A stretch of 48,560 nt of DNA from JAJDFU01 sp964595955. Lineage in GTDB: Bacteria; Bacteroidota; Bacteroidia; Chitinophagales; Saprospiraceae. The notes under the pieces are model-generated. The model was not told where the DNA came from, did no database searches, and was given only the letters and a program-made list of their open reading frames with translations. Location of the stretch: NCBI GenBank assembly GCA_964595955.1, contig CAZQSF010000021.1, forward strand, positions 1 through 48,560. The letters are read 5' to 3'. The position numbers were made by a program, and so were the translations under genes. Below are positions 16,314 to 24,201 of the stretch, one piece after another; position 1 is the stretch's first letter, and every line of letters begins with the position of its first letter.

Positions 16314-16976
16314 ATGATACGCAATTCCGTTGCCATGCTGCTGATGAGCAGCACCATCCTTTTTTCCCAACCACTTTACGCACAAAACAACATGGATTCA
16401 CTGAGCTACAGCCTGGGCGTCCTCATGGGCCAGAACCTCAAAAACCAGGGGTTTGCCGATGCCGATATTGACGGCCTTACCCGCGGTATCCAACACGTTC
16501 TGAAGGACGGACAACTGGAGATCGAGCCGGCCGAAGCCAACCAGATCATCGCGAGTTTCGTCAAACAGAAACAGGAGGCCAAATACGCCGAAGTAATTGC
16601 CAAGGGAGAAGCTTTCCTGAAGACCAATGCCCAACGCACTGAGGTAAGCAGCACCGAAAGCGGCCTGCAATACGAAGTGCTGAAGGAAGGGGACGGCCCC
16701 TCGCCCACCGCTCAGGATCGCGTGCGCGTACACTATCACGGTACGCTGATCGACGGCACGGTGTTCGACAGTTCGGTAGAGCGGGGCGAACCGGCCACCT
16801 TCGGCGTATCCCAGGTCATTTCCGGCTGGACGGAAGCCCTGCAACTCATGCAGGTAGGAGATAAATGGAAGATCTACCTGCCCTACGACCTGGCTTACGG
16901 AAGCCGGGGAGCAGGCCCCAAGATCGGCCCGTACAACGTTCTCGTTTTCGAGGTGGAGCTGCTCGGCATCGAGTAA
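16314..16976 (+). CDS. FKBP-type peptidyl-prolyl cis-trans isomerase
   Basis: A 220-residue periplasmic isomerase of the FkpA/Mip type that helps exported proteins fold. The signal peptide is MIRNSVAMLLMSSTILFSQP, with cleavage near YAQ. An N-terminal dimerisation domain (about residues 27-105: SYSLGVLMGQNLKNQGF, VDGLTRG-like) is joined by a helix to the FKBP domain (about 128-220: RVRVHYHGTLIDGTVFDSS, VISGWTEALQLMQVGDKW, YDLAYGSRGAGPKIGPYNVLVF). I prefer the ATG at 16314 because it gives a clean signal peptide; 16287 adds nine basic or polar residues. trmD begins 16 bp after the stop, so the two may be co-transcribed. Confidence 0.92.
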   Translation: MIRNSVAMLLMSSTILFSQPLYAQNNMDSLSYSLGVLMGQNLKNQGFADADIDGLTRGIQHVLKDGQLEIEPAEANQIIASFVKQKQEAKYAEVIAKGEAFLKTNAQRTEVSSTESGLQYEVLKEGDGPSPTAQDRVRVHYHGTLIDGTVFDSSVERGEPATFGVSQVISGWTEALQLMQVGDKWKIYLPYDLAYGSRGAGPKIGPYNVLVFEVELLGIE

Positions 16977-16992
16977 GCCCCCACCGTTTATT

Positions 16993-17700
16993 TTGGACCC
17001 CATACCAGCTACCGATTTGCATATCGATATCATCACGGTACTGCCCGAGCTGCTGGAAAGCCCCTTCCGGCATTCGATCCTCAAGCGGGCCCGGCAGAAG
17101 GGCCTGCTGGAAGTACAGGTGCACGACCTGCGCGCCTACGGCCTGGGCAAACATCGCCAGGTAGATGACTATTCCTACGGAGGAGGTGCCGGCATGGTCA
17201 TGATGGTGGAGCCCATCGCCCGCTGTATCGATGCCCTCCAAGCCCAGCGCCGGTACGACGAACTCATCTACCTCACGCCCGACGGCCAAACCCTGGATCA
17301 GTCCATGGCCAATGAGCTTTCGCTCAAGCAAAACCTGCTGCTGTTGTGCGGTCATTACAAAGGCATAGACGAGCGCGTGCGCGAGCATTACATCACCCGC
17401 GAGATCTCTATAGGCGATTACGTGCTTTCGGGCGGCGAACTGGCCGCGGCTGTGCTGGTAGATGCCATCGGCCGCCTGCTTCCCGGCGTGCTCAACGACG
17501 AGACCTCCGCCCTTTTTGACAGCTTCCAGGATCGCCTGCTGGCTCCGCCCGTTTATACCCGTCCGGAAGAGTTTCGAGGATGGAAGGTTCCCGAGGTCCT
17601 GCTCAGCGGCAACTTTGCCAAGATCGAAGCCTGGCGAACGGAACAGGCCGAACAGCGAACCCGCCAGCGACGGCCCGATCTCTTGGATGAAGAAGAGTGA
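16993..17700 (+). CDS. trmD: tRNA (guanine-N1)-methyltransferase
   Basis: A 235-residue SPOUT-fold enzyme that methylates G37 of tRNAs reading CNN and some other codons, preventing +1 frameshifts. The trefoil-knot SAM site is visible in LLLCGHYKGIDERV and EISIGDYVLSGGELAA. Upstream blocks are DIITVLPELLESPF, KHRQVDDYSYGGGAGMVM and YLTPDGQTL. YTRPEEFRGWKVPEVLLSGN near the end is also family-typical. The length is normal. It follows the FKBP gene by 16 bp and is convergent with the DUF6495-like gene. Confidence 0.96.
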   Translation: MDPIPATDLHIDIITVLPELLESPFRHSILKRARQKGLLEVQVHDLRAYGLGKHRQVDDYSYGGGAGMVMMVEPIARCIDALQAQRRYDELIYLTPDGQTLDQSMANELSLKQNLLLLCGHYKGIDERVREHYITREISIGDYVLSGGELAAAVLVDAIGRLLPGVLNDETSALFDSFQDRLLAPPVYTRPEEFRGWKVPEVLLSGNFAKIEAWRTEQAEQRTRQRRPDLLDEEE

Positions 17701-17744
17701 AAAACTGGGAAAGGGCCTGTGAAACCAGCCCCAACTGCCCATTC

Positions 17745-17763
17745 ACCTCTGCCTTCCAGAGGT
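17745..17763. terminator. Hairpin between convergent trmD and DUF6495-like genes
   Basis: ACCTCTG and CAGAGGT form a perfect 7-bp stem with a 5-nt loop, midway between two convergent stops. There is no T-run, so it is a weak or rho-assisted terminator at best. Confidence 0.35.
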
Positions 17764-17781
17764 AGAGCGCCCCCTTTCAAA

Positions 17782-18270
17782 TCAATCCTCCTTCCGCAGC
17801 TGGTACAGGGTATCGAAGAGGGAGGAATCCCGGGCGATCCGGGCACCGCTTTCCATGAGGTCAAAGAGCTCCAGTTCGCGGGTTTTGCCGTATTTCTTTT
17901 CCGCTGAATAGAGCTGAAGGCGAGCATCGGACTCGGCCAACATGCGGATCATAGCTTGGGGGTCCTGGTTTTGGGTGAAGTCGAGCTGGCTTTCGCCGGC
18001 CACCCGCAGGCCGAGGAGTTCGAGCTTTTCCTTTCCGCAGCGAAAAACCCGGAGGTCGGTGGCACTGCGGTACTCCAGGTATTGTATTTCCTTGAGCACG
18101 TTGTCAAAAACGATCTCACTGAACTGGTCCAGCAACTGATCGACGCGTTCGGGCGATTCGGCCTTGAGGCGTTCCCATTCCTCGGCCGGAATGCCCTGGG
18201 TGGCGAGAAATTGAACGAATTCGGTTCGGACCTCTTCCAATTCGTCCAATTGCAATCGTCGGTATTTCAT
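17782..18270 (-). CDS. DUF6495-like cytoplasmic protein
   Basis: A 162-residue soluble, acidic, mainly helical protein beginning MKYRRLQLDELEEVRTEFVQ, then FLATQGIPAEEWERLKAES and FDNVLKEIQYLEYR. I recognise it as a Bacteroidota-specific conserved family annotated DUF6495; the number is from memory and should be checked. No catalytic motif or membrane segment is visible and the function is unknown. It lies between trmD (convergent) and terC (divergent). Confidence 0.7.
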   Translation of the reverse strand: MKYRRLQLDELEEVRTEFVQFLATQGIPAEEWERLKAESPERVDQLLDQFSEIVFDNVLKEIQYLEYRSATDLRVFRCGKEKLELLGLRVAGESQLDFTQNQDPQAMIRMLAESDARLQLYSAEKKYGKTRELELFDLMESGARIARDSSLFDTLYQLRKED

Positions 18271-18352
18271 GGCTTATCCTTTCCCGTTTGGATGCGAAAA
18301 ACGCAAAAATTGGTAAACTTGGCCTGCCTTTAGGACCACAATTTTAAACACC

Positions 18353-19213
18353 ATGGATCCCCTCTTGCTTTTCGACCTGCCCGACTTCACCAGCGCCGGC
18401 GTGTGGGTAAGTCTGCTCACCCTGACTTTTCTGGAGATCGTTCTCGGGGTAGACAATATTATTTTCATTACCATTGCAGCCAACAAACTGCCTGAAAACC
18501 AACAGGCTTCGGCCCGGAACATTGGGCTTATCCTGGCCATGGTCTTTCGCGTGATCCTGCTTTTCGGAATCTCCTATCTCATCGCCATGCAGGACACCCT
18601 CTTCGAGCTCGATTGGACCTTGTTCCACGGTGCATTCACCGGCCAGAGCCTCATCCTCTTTGCCGGGGGCATTTTCCTGCTGTACAAGGCGACCTCGGAG
18701 ATCCACCACAAGTTGGAAGGCGATACCGAAGCCGACAAGGCCAAAGTGAACAAAGCGGCAAGCTCCTTTACCAATGTCATTATTCAGATTGCCCTGATCA
18801 ACATCGTTTTTTCTTTTGATTCCATTTTGACCGCGATCGGCCTGACGGACAATCTGATCATTATGATCATTGCCGTGGTGGCCTCCATTCTCATCATGAT
18901 GGCGTTTGCGGGTCCGGTGGGCCATTTTGTCAACCAGCATCCCACCATACAGATGCTGGGGCTTGCCTTCCTCATCCTCATCGGCTTCATGTTGGTGGCC
19001 GAGGGGGCCCATTTGGCCCATCTGACGGTGGCCGGTGCCGAGGTCGGGGCCGTGCCCAAAGGCTACCTGTATTTCGCCATAGCCTTTTCGCTAGCCGTTG
19101 AGTTTCTAAACATGCGGTTGCGCAAGACGAAAAAGCCCGTGCAGCTGCACGGCTACCAGGAGGAAGCCGTGGAGGAGGGCGTGATCGGGTCGCCCAAAAC
19201 GCCCGGACGGTGA
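18353..19213 (+). CDS. terC: TerC family membrane protein
   Basis: A 286-residue integral membrane protein of the TerC family, which exports metal ions (manganese in characterised members) or supports membrane-protein metalation. About seven to eight helices are visible. The hallmark acidic helix EIVLGVDNIIFITIAANKLP lies near residues 25-44 and the second acidic repeat INIVFSFDSILTAIGL near 148-163, which are the two Asp-bearing repeats expected of the family. The C-terminus is cytoplasmic and charged. DoxX follows 62 bp later and may be in the same transcript. Confidence 0.9.
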   Translation: MDPLLLFDLPDFTSAGVWVSLLTLTFLEIVLGVDNIIFITIAANKLPENQQASARNIGLILAMVFRVILLFGISYLIAMQDTLFELDWTLFHGAFTGQSLILFAGGIFLLYKATSEIHHKLEGDTEADKAKVNKAASSFTNVIIQIALINIVFSFDSILTAIGLTDNLIIMIIAVVASILIMMAFAGPVGHFVNQHPTIQMLGLAFLILIGFMLVAEGAHLAHLTVAGAEVGAVPKGYLYFAIAFSLAVEFLNMRLRKTKKPVQLHGYQEEAVEEGVIGSPKTPGR

Positions 19214-19220
19214 ACACCGT

Positions 19221-19234
19221 CGCCGAATTCGGCG
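19221..19234. promoter_or_regulatory. Perfect 14-bp palindrome upstream of doxX
   Basis: CGCCGAATTCGGCG is fully self-complementary and lies in the short gap between terC and doxX. It could be an operator half-site pair or a small terminator. No regulator is identified. Confidence 0.3.
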
Positions 19235-19275
19235 TATAGGAATTCGAATACTTGAATGAAAACCAACCGACTCAC

Positions 19276-19674
19276 ATGATCTACACCCGAGGGCTGGATC
19301 TGGCGTTGCTGATTCTTCGCCTTTTCTTCGGCGGCCTCATGCTGGCCGTGCACGGCTGGCCGAAATGGCAAAAGCTGTTCGGTCCGGATCCGGTAAGCTT
19401 TGCCGATCCCCTGGGGCTGGGAGAGACCGTCTCGCTGACGCTGGCCGTCTTTGCCGAATGCCTCTGCGCCCTGTTGGTCGTACTGGGGCTTTTTACCCGC
19501 TGGGCGACAATCCCTCTGCTCTTCACTATGGTGGTGGCCGTCTTTTTCGTGCACGCTGGCGACCCCCTTCCCAAACTCGAAATGGGCCTGCTTTATCTCG
19601 CGGCCTTCCTGGCCCTGCTGTTGTTGGGGCCCGGCCAATACAGCCTGGATGCCCGCTTTCGCACATTACCTTAA
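19276..19674 (+). CDS. DoxX family membrane protein
   Basis: A 132-residue protein with four hydrophobic helices, typical of DoxX: LALLILRLFFGGLMLAVHG, then a loop with LFGPDPVSFADPLGLG, then SLTLAVFAECLCALLVVLGL, IPLLFTMVVAVFFVHAG and LLYLAAFLALLLLGPG. DoxX-like proteins are linked to quinone or thiol redox systems; the role here is unknown. The ATG at 19276 is used because the earlier in-frame start is a TTG at 19252. apbE starts 10 bp after the stop. Confidence 0.87.
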   Translation: MIYTRGLDLALLILRLFFGGLMLAVHGWPKWQKLFGPDPVSFADPLGLGETVSLTLAVFAECLCALLVVLGLFTRWATIPLLFTMVVAVFFVHAGDPLPKLEMGLLYLAAFLALLLLGPGQYSLDARFRTLP

Positions 19675-19684
19675 CTTTGTTTCC

Positions 19685-20722
19685 ATGCACCCCTTCTTTT
19701 TTTTCGCTATAGGAATAGGGCTACTCCTGTTTTCTTCCTGCCGGCCCGAAGCTGACGGCCGTTCCGAATACCGGCAACTCGAAGGCGAAACCATGGGCAC
19801 TACCTACCACCTGACCTTCAAAGAAGAAGGGCGGGAAATACGCCCTGCAGCCCTGGACAGTTTGCTGGAAGCGCTCAATGCGGAAGTTTCCACCTACATT
19901 CCCAATTCGACCATCTCGCGCTTCAACCGGGACCTGGATAGCCTGGATCTCTCGAATCACCCCCATTTTGCCGCCAACTACAAAGCGGCTCGACGGGTTT
20001 GGGAAACTTCCGGAGGGGCCTTCGATCCCACGGTGATGCCCCTGGTCAACTACTGGGGGTTCGGGTATTCCGGAAAAAAGCCAGTGACGACCGTGGACAG
20101 CCAGAAAGTGGATTCGCTGATCCGGCTGGTCGGCCTGGACCAGATCAGCCTGAAGGGGCAAAAGACTGTCGTCAAAGCACAAGCCGGCGTACAGCTCGAC
20201 TTCAGCGGCATTGCCAAAGGGTATGGCGTGGATGCCCTGGCGGAATACCTCGAAGAGCGCGGAGTGCGCCACTACATGGTGGAGATCGGCGGCGAAGTGC
20301 GTGCCCGCGGCCGAAACCAGGCCGGCAAAACCTGGACCATAGGCATCAACCTTCCGCGGGAAGGCGCCGGCACAAGGGAGTTGCAAGCTGTGGTGAGCTT
20401 GCAGGACAAAGCCCTGGCCACCTCGGGCAATTACCGCAACTACTACGAACGCGAGGGCCAAAAGTACAGCCATACGATTAACCCGAAAACCGGATTCCCG
20501 GAGCGCAACCAGTTGCTCAGCGCTTCGGTTTTTGCTCCGGATTGCATGACCGCCGATGCCTACGCCACGGCCTTTATGGTGCTGGGGCCGGAGCGGGCCC
20601 TGGAACTGGCCCGGCAGCAGCCTGAACTCGAGACCTACCTCATCATCGGCACCCCTGAAGGCGGCATGAAAGTGGAATACAGCCCGGCCGTGGCCGACTG
20701 GATCGACAAACTCAACCCCTGA
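19685..20722 (+). CDS. apbE: FAD:protein FMN transferase lipoprotein
   Basis: A 345-residue lipoprotein. The signal is MHPFFFFAIGIGLLLFSSC, with the lipidated Cys at residue 19. ApbE attaches FMN to Thr residues of membrane redox proteins such as NqrB/NqrC and RnfG, using FAD. Family blocks are GETMGTTYHLTF, FNRDLDSLD, TSGGAFDPTVMPLVNYWGFG, LDFSGIAKGYGVDAL, YMVEIGGEVRARG, NPKTGFPERN and a final CMTADAYATAFMVLG, whose Thr/Asp bind magnesium. I start at the ATG at 19685; the open frame extends upstream but overlaps doxX. The dnaQ-like gene starts 4 bp after it. Confidence 0.94.
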   Translation: MHPFFFFAIGIGLLLFSSCRPEADGRSEYRQLEGETMGTTYHLTFKEEGREIRPAALDSLLEALNAEVSTYIPNSTISRFNRDLDSLDLSNHPHFAANYKAARRVWETSGGAFDPTVMPLVNYWGFGYSGKKPVTTVDSQKVDSLIRLVGLDQISLKGQKTVVKAQAGVQLDFSGIAKGYGVDALAEYLEERGVRHYMVEIGGEVRARGRNQAGKTWTIGINLPREGAGTRELQAVVSLQDKALATSGNYRNYYEREGQKYSHTINPKTGFPERNQLLSASVFAPDCMTADAYATAFMVLGPERALELARQQPELETYLIIGTPEGGMKVEYSPAVADWIDKLNP

Positions 20723-20726
20723 CCCC

Positions 20727-21545
20727 ATGGACATCGAACTCAAACGCAACCTCATCTTTTTGGATATCGAAGCCACCGGGCTGAACGTGATCCGCGATCG
20801 CATCATTCAGATCGCCATGATCCGCTACCATGCCGACGGCAGGGAGCCCGCCGAGCTGAATCAACTCATCAACCCGGGCATCCCCATTTCGGAGGAAGCC
20901 ATGCAGGTCCACGGCATTGGTCCGAAAGACGTGGCTAACAAACCCGTATTCGCCCAGGTCGCCCAGGAACTTTTTGACTTCATCGGCGATGCCGACCTGG
21001 CCGGCTACAACTCCCTGCGCTTCGATGTGCCTATGCTCATGGAAGAGTTTGCCAGGGTGGGCCTGGACTTTTCCATGGACAACCGGCGCCACGTCGATGT
21101 ACAGCGGATCTTCTACAAAATGGAGCCTCGCACGCTCAAGGCCGCCCTGCGATTCTACTGCGACAAGGAAATGGAAGACGCCCACGACGCCCTGGCCGAC
21201 GTACAGGCCACCGTAGACGTTTTTCTGGGGCAGCTCAGGCGCTATGAGGGCGTGGACTACGAGGACGGCGACGGCAACCGAACCCCTGCCCCGGTTCGGA
21301 TGGACGTGCAAGCCCTGCACGAATTCACCAACGATCAGCGTTTTGTGGATGCCACCCAGAAACTGAAATACGATCACAACGGGCAGGTGGTGTTTAACTT
21401 TGGAAAATATGTGGGCAAACCCGTGGCCGAATACCTGGCCAAAGACAAGGATTACTACAACTGGATGCTGCACAAGGAGTTCTCGACCCAAGTCAAGCAA
21501 ATCATCAAGAAATTGGTGCGCGATCACGAGCAAAGCGGTCGCTAG
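20727..21545 (+). CDS. DnaQ-like 3'-5' exonuclease with C-terminal add-on
   Basis: A 272-residue DEDDh exonuclease. The Exo I motif is FLDIEATGL (Asp13 and Glu15). Exo II is in LAGYNSLRFDVPMLMEEF, and Exo III is in EDAHDALADVQAT with its His and Asp. The domain ends near residue 175. The remaining 95 residues include FNFGKYVGKPVAEYLAKD and YYNWMLHKEF, a small motif resembling DUF3820-like nucleic-acid-associated domains. This combination is common in Bacteroidota and may act in repair or RNA trimming rather than as a polymerase subunit. It is packed 4 bp after apbE and overlaps the 5' side of the next lipoprotein frame. Confidence 0.87.
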   Translation: MDIELKRNLIFLDIEATGLNVIRDRIIQIAMIRYHADGREPAELNQLINPGIPISEEAMQVHGIGPKDVANKPVFAQVAQELFDFIGDADLAGYNSLRFDVPMLMEEFARVGLDFSMDNRRHVDVQRIFYKMEPRTLKAALRFYCDKEMEDAHDALADVQATVDVFLGQLRRYEGVDYEDGDGNRTPAPVRMDVQALHEFTNDQRFVDATQKLKYDHNGQVVFNFGKYVGKPVAEYLAKDKDYYNWMLHKEFSTQVKQIIKKLVRDHEQSGR

Positions 21546-21555
21546 CCTCGCCTCG

Positions 21556-22374
21556 ATGGCCCTGCTGGCCCTCTCCTGCACCCAGCCCGTGGAAGGCTGC
21601 CTGGACATCGAAGCCAGCAATTACCAGGTAGATGCGGACAACCCTTGTGGCGACTGCTGTGTATACCCCGAGCTACGACTGGTTTTCCGGCACAAGCAAC
21701 AGGTAAGCCCCGACACGACCCTCAACTTCAGCTACGATAGCCTCTTTACCGATGGGGCGGGTAACCTGTTCCGGATCCGGGATATCCGGTACTACCTGCA
21801 GGGGGCAGCTCTGTTGCGCTCCGACGGCACGCCGGCCGGCGTAAGCGATACCGTTCGGCTCTTTTTTCGCGATCCGGACGGGGATACCGTCAGCCAGGTC
21901 GTTGAGGATAACTTCTTTTTGATGGAGGCCAACAATTTCAGTCCGTTCTCCATGGGAACTTTCCGGGAAAGCGGCACTTTTTCCGCCTTTCGGTTGTTGA
22001 TAGGATTGGAAAGCAACGATCCGGAGCTTTTGCCGGAGCTTTCTCCTGAAAATCATCCATTGGCCGATACGAGCCTGTTTGAACCCGATCGGGGTTTCGT
22101 ATTGTGTCACCTGGAGATCCTGCCCGATACCACTGCAGCAGACACCATCCCTAAAATCATCCGCTTGTTTGCTCCCGAGCCGTTGCACGTGCTGGAGGAG
22201 GCCGTTCCCCTGGAATTGCCGCAGGGCTTCAGTCCGGTCTACTCCCTTCAGGTCGACTACGGGGAATGGTTCGCCGGAGTGAATGTACGCCAAGACCCGA
22301 CAGAAAAAATAGCGGAACAGATCGGCGAGAACCTCAAAAACGCGTTCTCATTGGTAGAAACCCGGATTGAATAA
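21556..22374 (+). CDS. MbnP-like lipoprotein with Cys-rich N-terminus
   Basis: A 272-residue secreted protein of the MbnP/copper-binding type: LRLVFRHKQ..., a YYLQGAALLRSDG block, and a beta-rich body ending in YSLQVDYGEWFAGVNV. Before the domain is a Cys-rich segment (GCLDIEASNYQVDADNP then CGDCCVYP) like the short Cys motifs of exported Bacteroidota proteins. The lipobox LALSC is clear, but from the first ATG (21556) the signal would have only seven residues. The frame is open upstream and gives a good signal (TSKAVASLASMALLALSC) if initiation occurs near an ATC at 21523. The true start is therefore uncertain. It heads the MbnP/MauG cluster. Confidence 0.7.
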   Translation: MALLALSCTQPVEGCLDIEASNYQVDADNPCGDCCVYPELRLVFRHKQQVSPDTTLNFSYDSLFTDGAGNLFRIRDIRYYLQGAALLRSDGTPAGVSDTVRLFFRDPDGDTVSQVVEDNFFLMEANNFSPFSMGTFRESGTFSAFRLLIGLESNDPELLPELSPENHPLADTSLFEPDRGFVLCHLEILPDTTAADTIPKIIRLFAPEPLHVLEEAVPLELPQGFSPVYSLQVDYGEWFAGVNVRQDPTEKIAEQIGENLKNAFSLVETRIE

Positions 22375-22393
22375 CCATTCAAGCTTGAAGAAA

Positions 22394-23164
22394 ATGAAAA
22401 CACTGCAATGGCTCCTGATCCTGATAGTAAGCAGCGGGGGCATGGCCTGTAACAACGGGGACGATAACGGCGATCCCCAAGCGGGTCTGACGAATCTGGA
22501 GTTGCGATTCAGACCGGTTTACGGCGACGAGCCACTCGTCATGTATCAAAACCTCGACTACGAAGCCGACATGAAACTGCTCGTCCAGCTTTTTCAATTG
22601 TACCTGGCACCGGTCCACTTGGTGCGCCCGGACGGCACCGAACAACTCGTGAGTGAGGTCGAACTCCTCGACTTCCGCGACCTTCAGGACCCGGGTTCTG
22701 CACAAACCGGCCTCGTACTATCCTTCGAGGACGTACCGCCGGGCAGCTACAGCGGTATTCGCCTGGGGATCGGTCTGCCGCCCGAGCTCAACGCCACCTC
22801 CCCGGCCCAATATGAACCGGGGCATCCTTTGAGCGACAATTACTGGACGGCGGCCACCGGATACATCTTTTCCAAGGTAGAAGGCATAGCCGATACCAGC
22901 GGCCTGGGGCAGCTGGATGCTCCGCTTACCTTCCACACGGGCTCGGATGCGATCTACCAGACCGTTTCCTTCGATCGCAATTTCGAGCTGGATAACCAAG
23001 ATCTGCTCCGGCTGAATTTCACAGTGGATCTGCGCCGGGTACTCGTCGATGATTCAGGTGAATTTCTGGATTTCAGGACCTATACCATCGATCACCACAC
23101 CAATCCGGAGGTGTACAATTTCATAGGTGCCAATTTGCCTGCATGCGTCGAACTGCAACCTTAA
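22394..23164 (+). CDS. mbnP: MbnP family lipoprotein
   Basis: A 256-residue MbnP-family lipoprotein. The signal is MKTLQWLLILIVSSGGMAC. Family blocks are LELRFRPVYGDEPLVM, LYLAPVHLVRPDG, FEDVPPGSYSGIRLGIGLP and NYWTAATGYIFSKVEG. MbnP proteins bind copper and in characterised cases carry a Trp oxidised to kynurenine by the diheme partner MbnH. The Trp in NYWTAATGY is at the position usually occupied by Trp in the family, which I state from memory. It starts 19 bp after the previous MbnP-like gene, and the diheme gene starts inside its last 22 bp, so the three are translationally linked. The ATG at 22394 fits the signal peptide. Confidence 0.82.
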   Translation: MKTLQWLLILIVSSGGMACNNGDDNGDPQAGLTNLELRFRPVYGDEPLVMYQNLDYEADMKLLVQLFQLYLAPVHLVRPDGTEQLVSEVELLDFRDLQDPGSAQTGLVLSFEDVPPGSYSGIRLGIGLPPELNATSPAQYEPGHPLSDNYWTAATGYIFSKVEGIADTSGLGQLDAPLTFHTGSDAIYQTVSFDRNFELDNQDLLRLNFTVDLRRVLVDDSGEFLDFRTYTIDHHTNPEVYNFIGANLPACVELQP

Positions 23165-24201
23165 GTCTTTGTCTGTTCATCGGGCTGGGCATGATTGCCT
23201 GTGAGTACGCCGGCCCTTACCTGCAGCTGGATGAGCCGGAATACTTCGTGCCCATGGCCATTCCGGCCGCCAACCCACTGACCGGAGCAGGGGTGGCCCT
23301 GGGCCGAAAACTTTTCTACGACCCTATTTTGTCGGCCGACAGCAGCCTGGCTTGCGCGAGTTGTCACTTGCAAGAGCTCGCCTTTACCGACGGCCGGCCG
23401 GTGAGCACAGGGATCGACGGCCGGAAAGGAACCCGCAATGCCATTTCCCTGGCCAATGTGGGCTACCGGTATAAGGGCTTGTTTTGGGACGGCCGGGCAG
23501 CCGGCCTGGAAGAACAGGTCACGCATCCCATCACCGATCCGCGCGAAATGGGCAATACCTGGGCCGGCCTGCTCCAAAGCCTGAACGCCCATCCTCAATA
23601 CCCGAAGCGTTTCGAAGCCGCTTTTGGACCCGGCCCCATCACCAAAACGCAGGTAGAGCGCGCCCTGGCTCAATTTCAGCGGACCCTCGTCAGCAGCGGG
23701 TCCAAGTTCGACCGGGTGTTGCAGCAAAAAGCCCAATTCAGCGAGCGGGAAGAGCGCGGCTTTCACATATTCTTTGACAGCCGGGCCGATCTGCCCATGG
23801 CCGAATGCGGCCACTGCCACCTGGATCCCCTGTTTACCAATCTGACCTTTGAGAACAACGGCATCGAGGCCGTACAGAGCCTGGAGGGCTTTCCCGACCG
23901 GGGGCGGGGCCGCATCACGGGCAAACCGGCCGACAACGGCAAATTTCGCGTTCCCAGCCTGCGAAATGTGGCCCTGACTGCTCCCTACATGCACGACGGC
24001 CGTTTTCAAACCCTGGAGGAGGTCGTGGACCACTACGTCACCGGTGGCCATATGACCGTCAACAAAAGCGCCAATGTGCGCCCTTTACGATTAAATGAAC
24101 AACACAAAGCGGACCTGATCGCGTTTTTACATACATTGACCGATACCGTATTTACGGAAGATCAACGCTTCAGCGATCCCTTTCAAAACCGGCAGCGATG
24201 A
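23143..24201 (+). CDS. Diheme cytochrome c peroxidase/MauG-like lipoprotein (first)
   Basis: A 352-residue lipoprotein (LFIGLGMIAC, Cys20) with two heme c sites: CASCH at residues 71-75 and CGHCH at 222-226. GRKLFYDPILSADSSLACASCH, AFTDGRPVSTG, LFWDGRAAGLEEQ, RALAQFQRTLVSSGSKFD and NVALTAPYMHDGRFQTLEEVVDHY place it in the CCP/MauG family, which includes MbnH. Such enzymes reduce peroxide or use it to oxidise residues in a partner protein. It overlaps mbnP by 22 bp and its stop overlaps the next diheme gene by 4 bp. MbnP context favours a MauG/MbnH-type role over simple peroxidase. Confidence 0.9.
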   Translation: MRRTATLSLCLFIGLGMIACEYAGPYLQLDEPEYFVPMAIPAANPLTGAGVALGRKLFYDPILSADSSLACASCHLQELAFTDGRPVSTGIDGRKGTRNAISLANVGYRYKGLFWDGRAAGLEEQVTHPITDPREMGNTWAGLLQSLNAHPQYPKRFEAAFGPGPITKTQVERALAQFQRTLVSSGSKFDRVLQQKAQFSEREERGFHIFFDSRADLPMAECGHCHLDPLFTNLTFENNGIEAVQSLEGFPDRGRGRITGKPADNGKFRVPSLRNVALTAPYMHDGRFQTLEEVVDHYVTGGHMTVNKSANVRPLRLNEQHKADLIAFLHTLTDTVFTEDQRFSDPFQNRQR

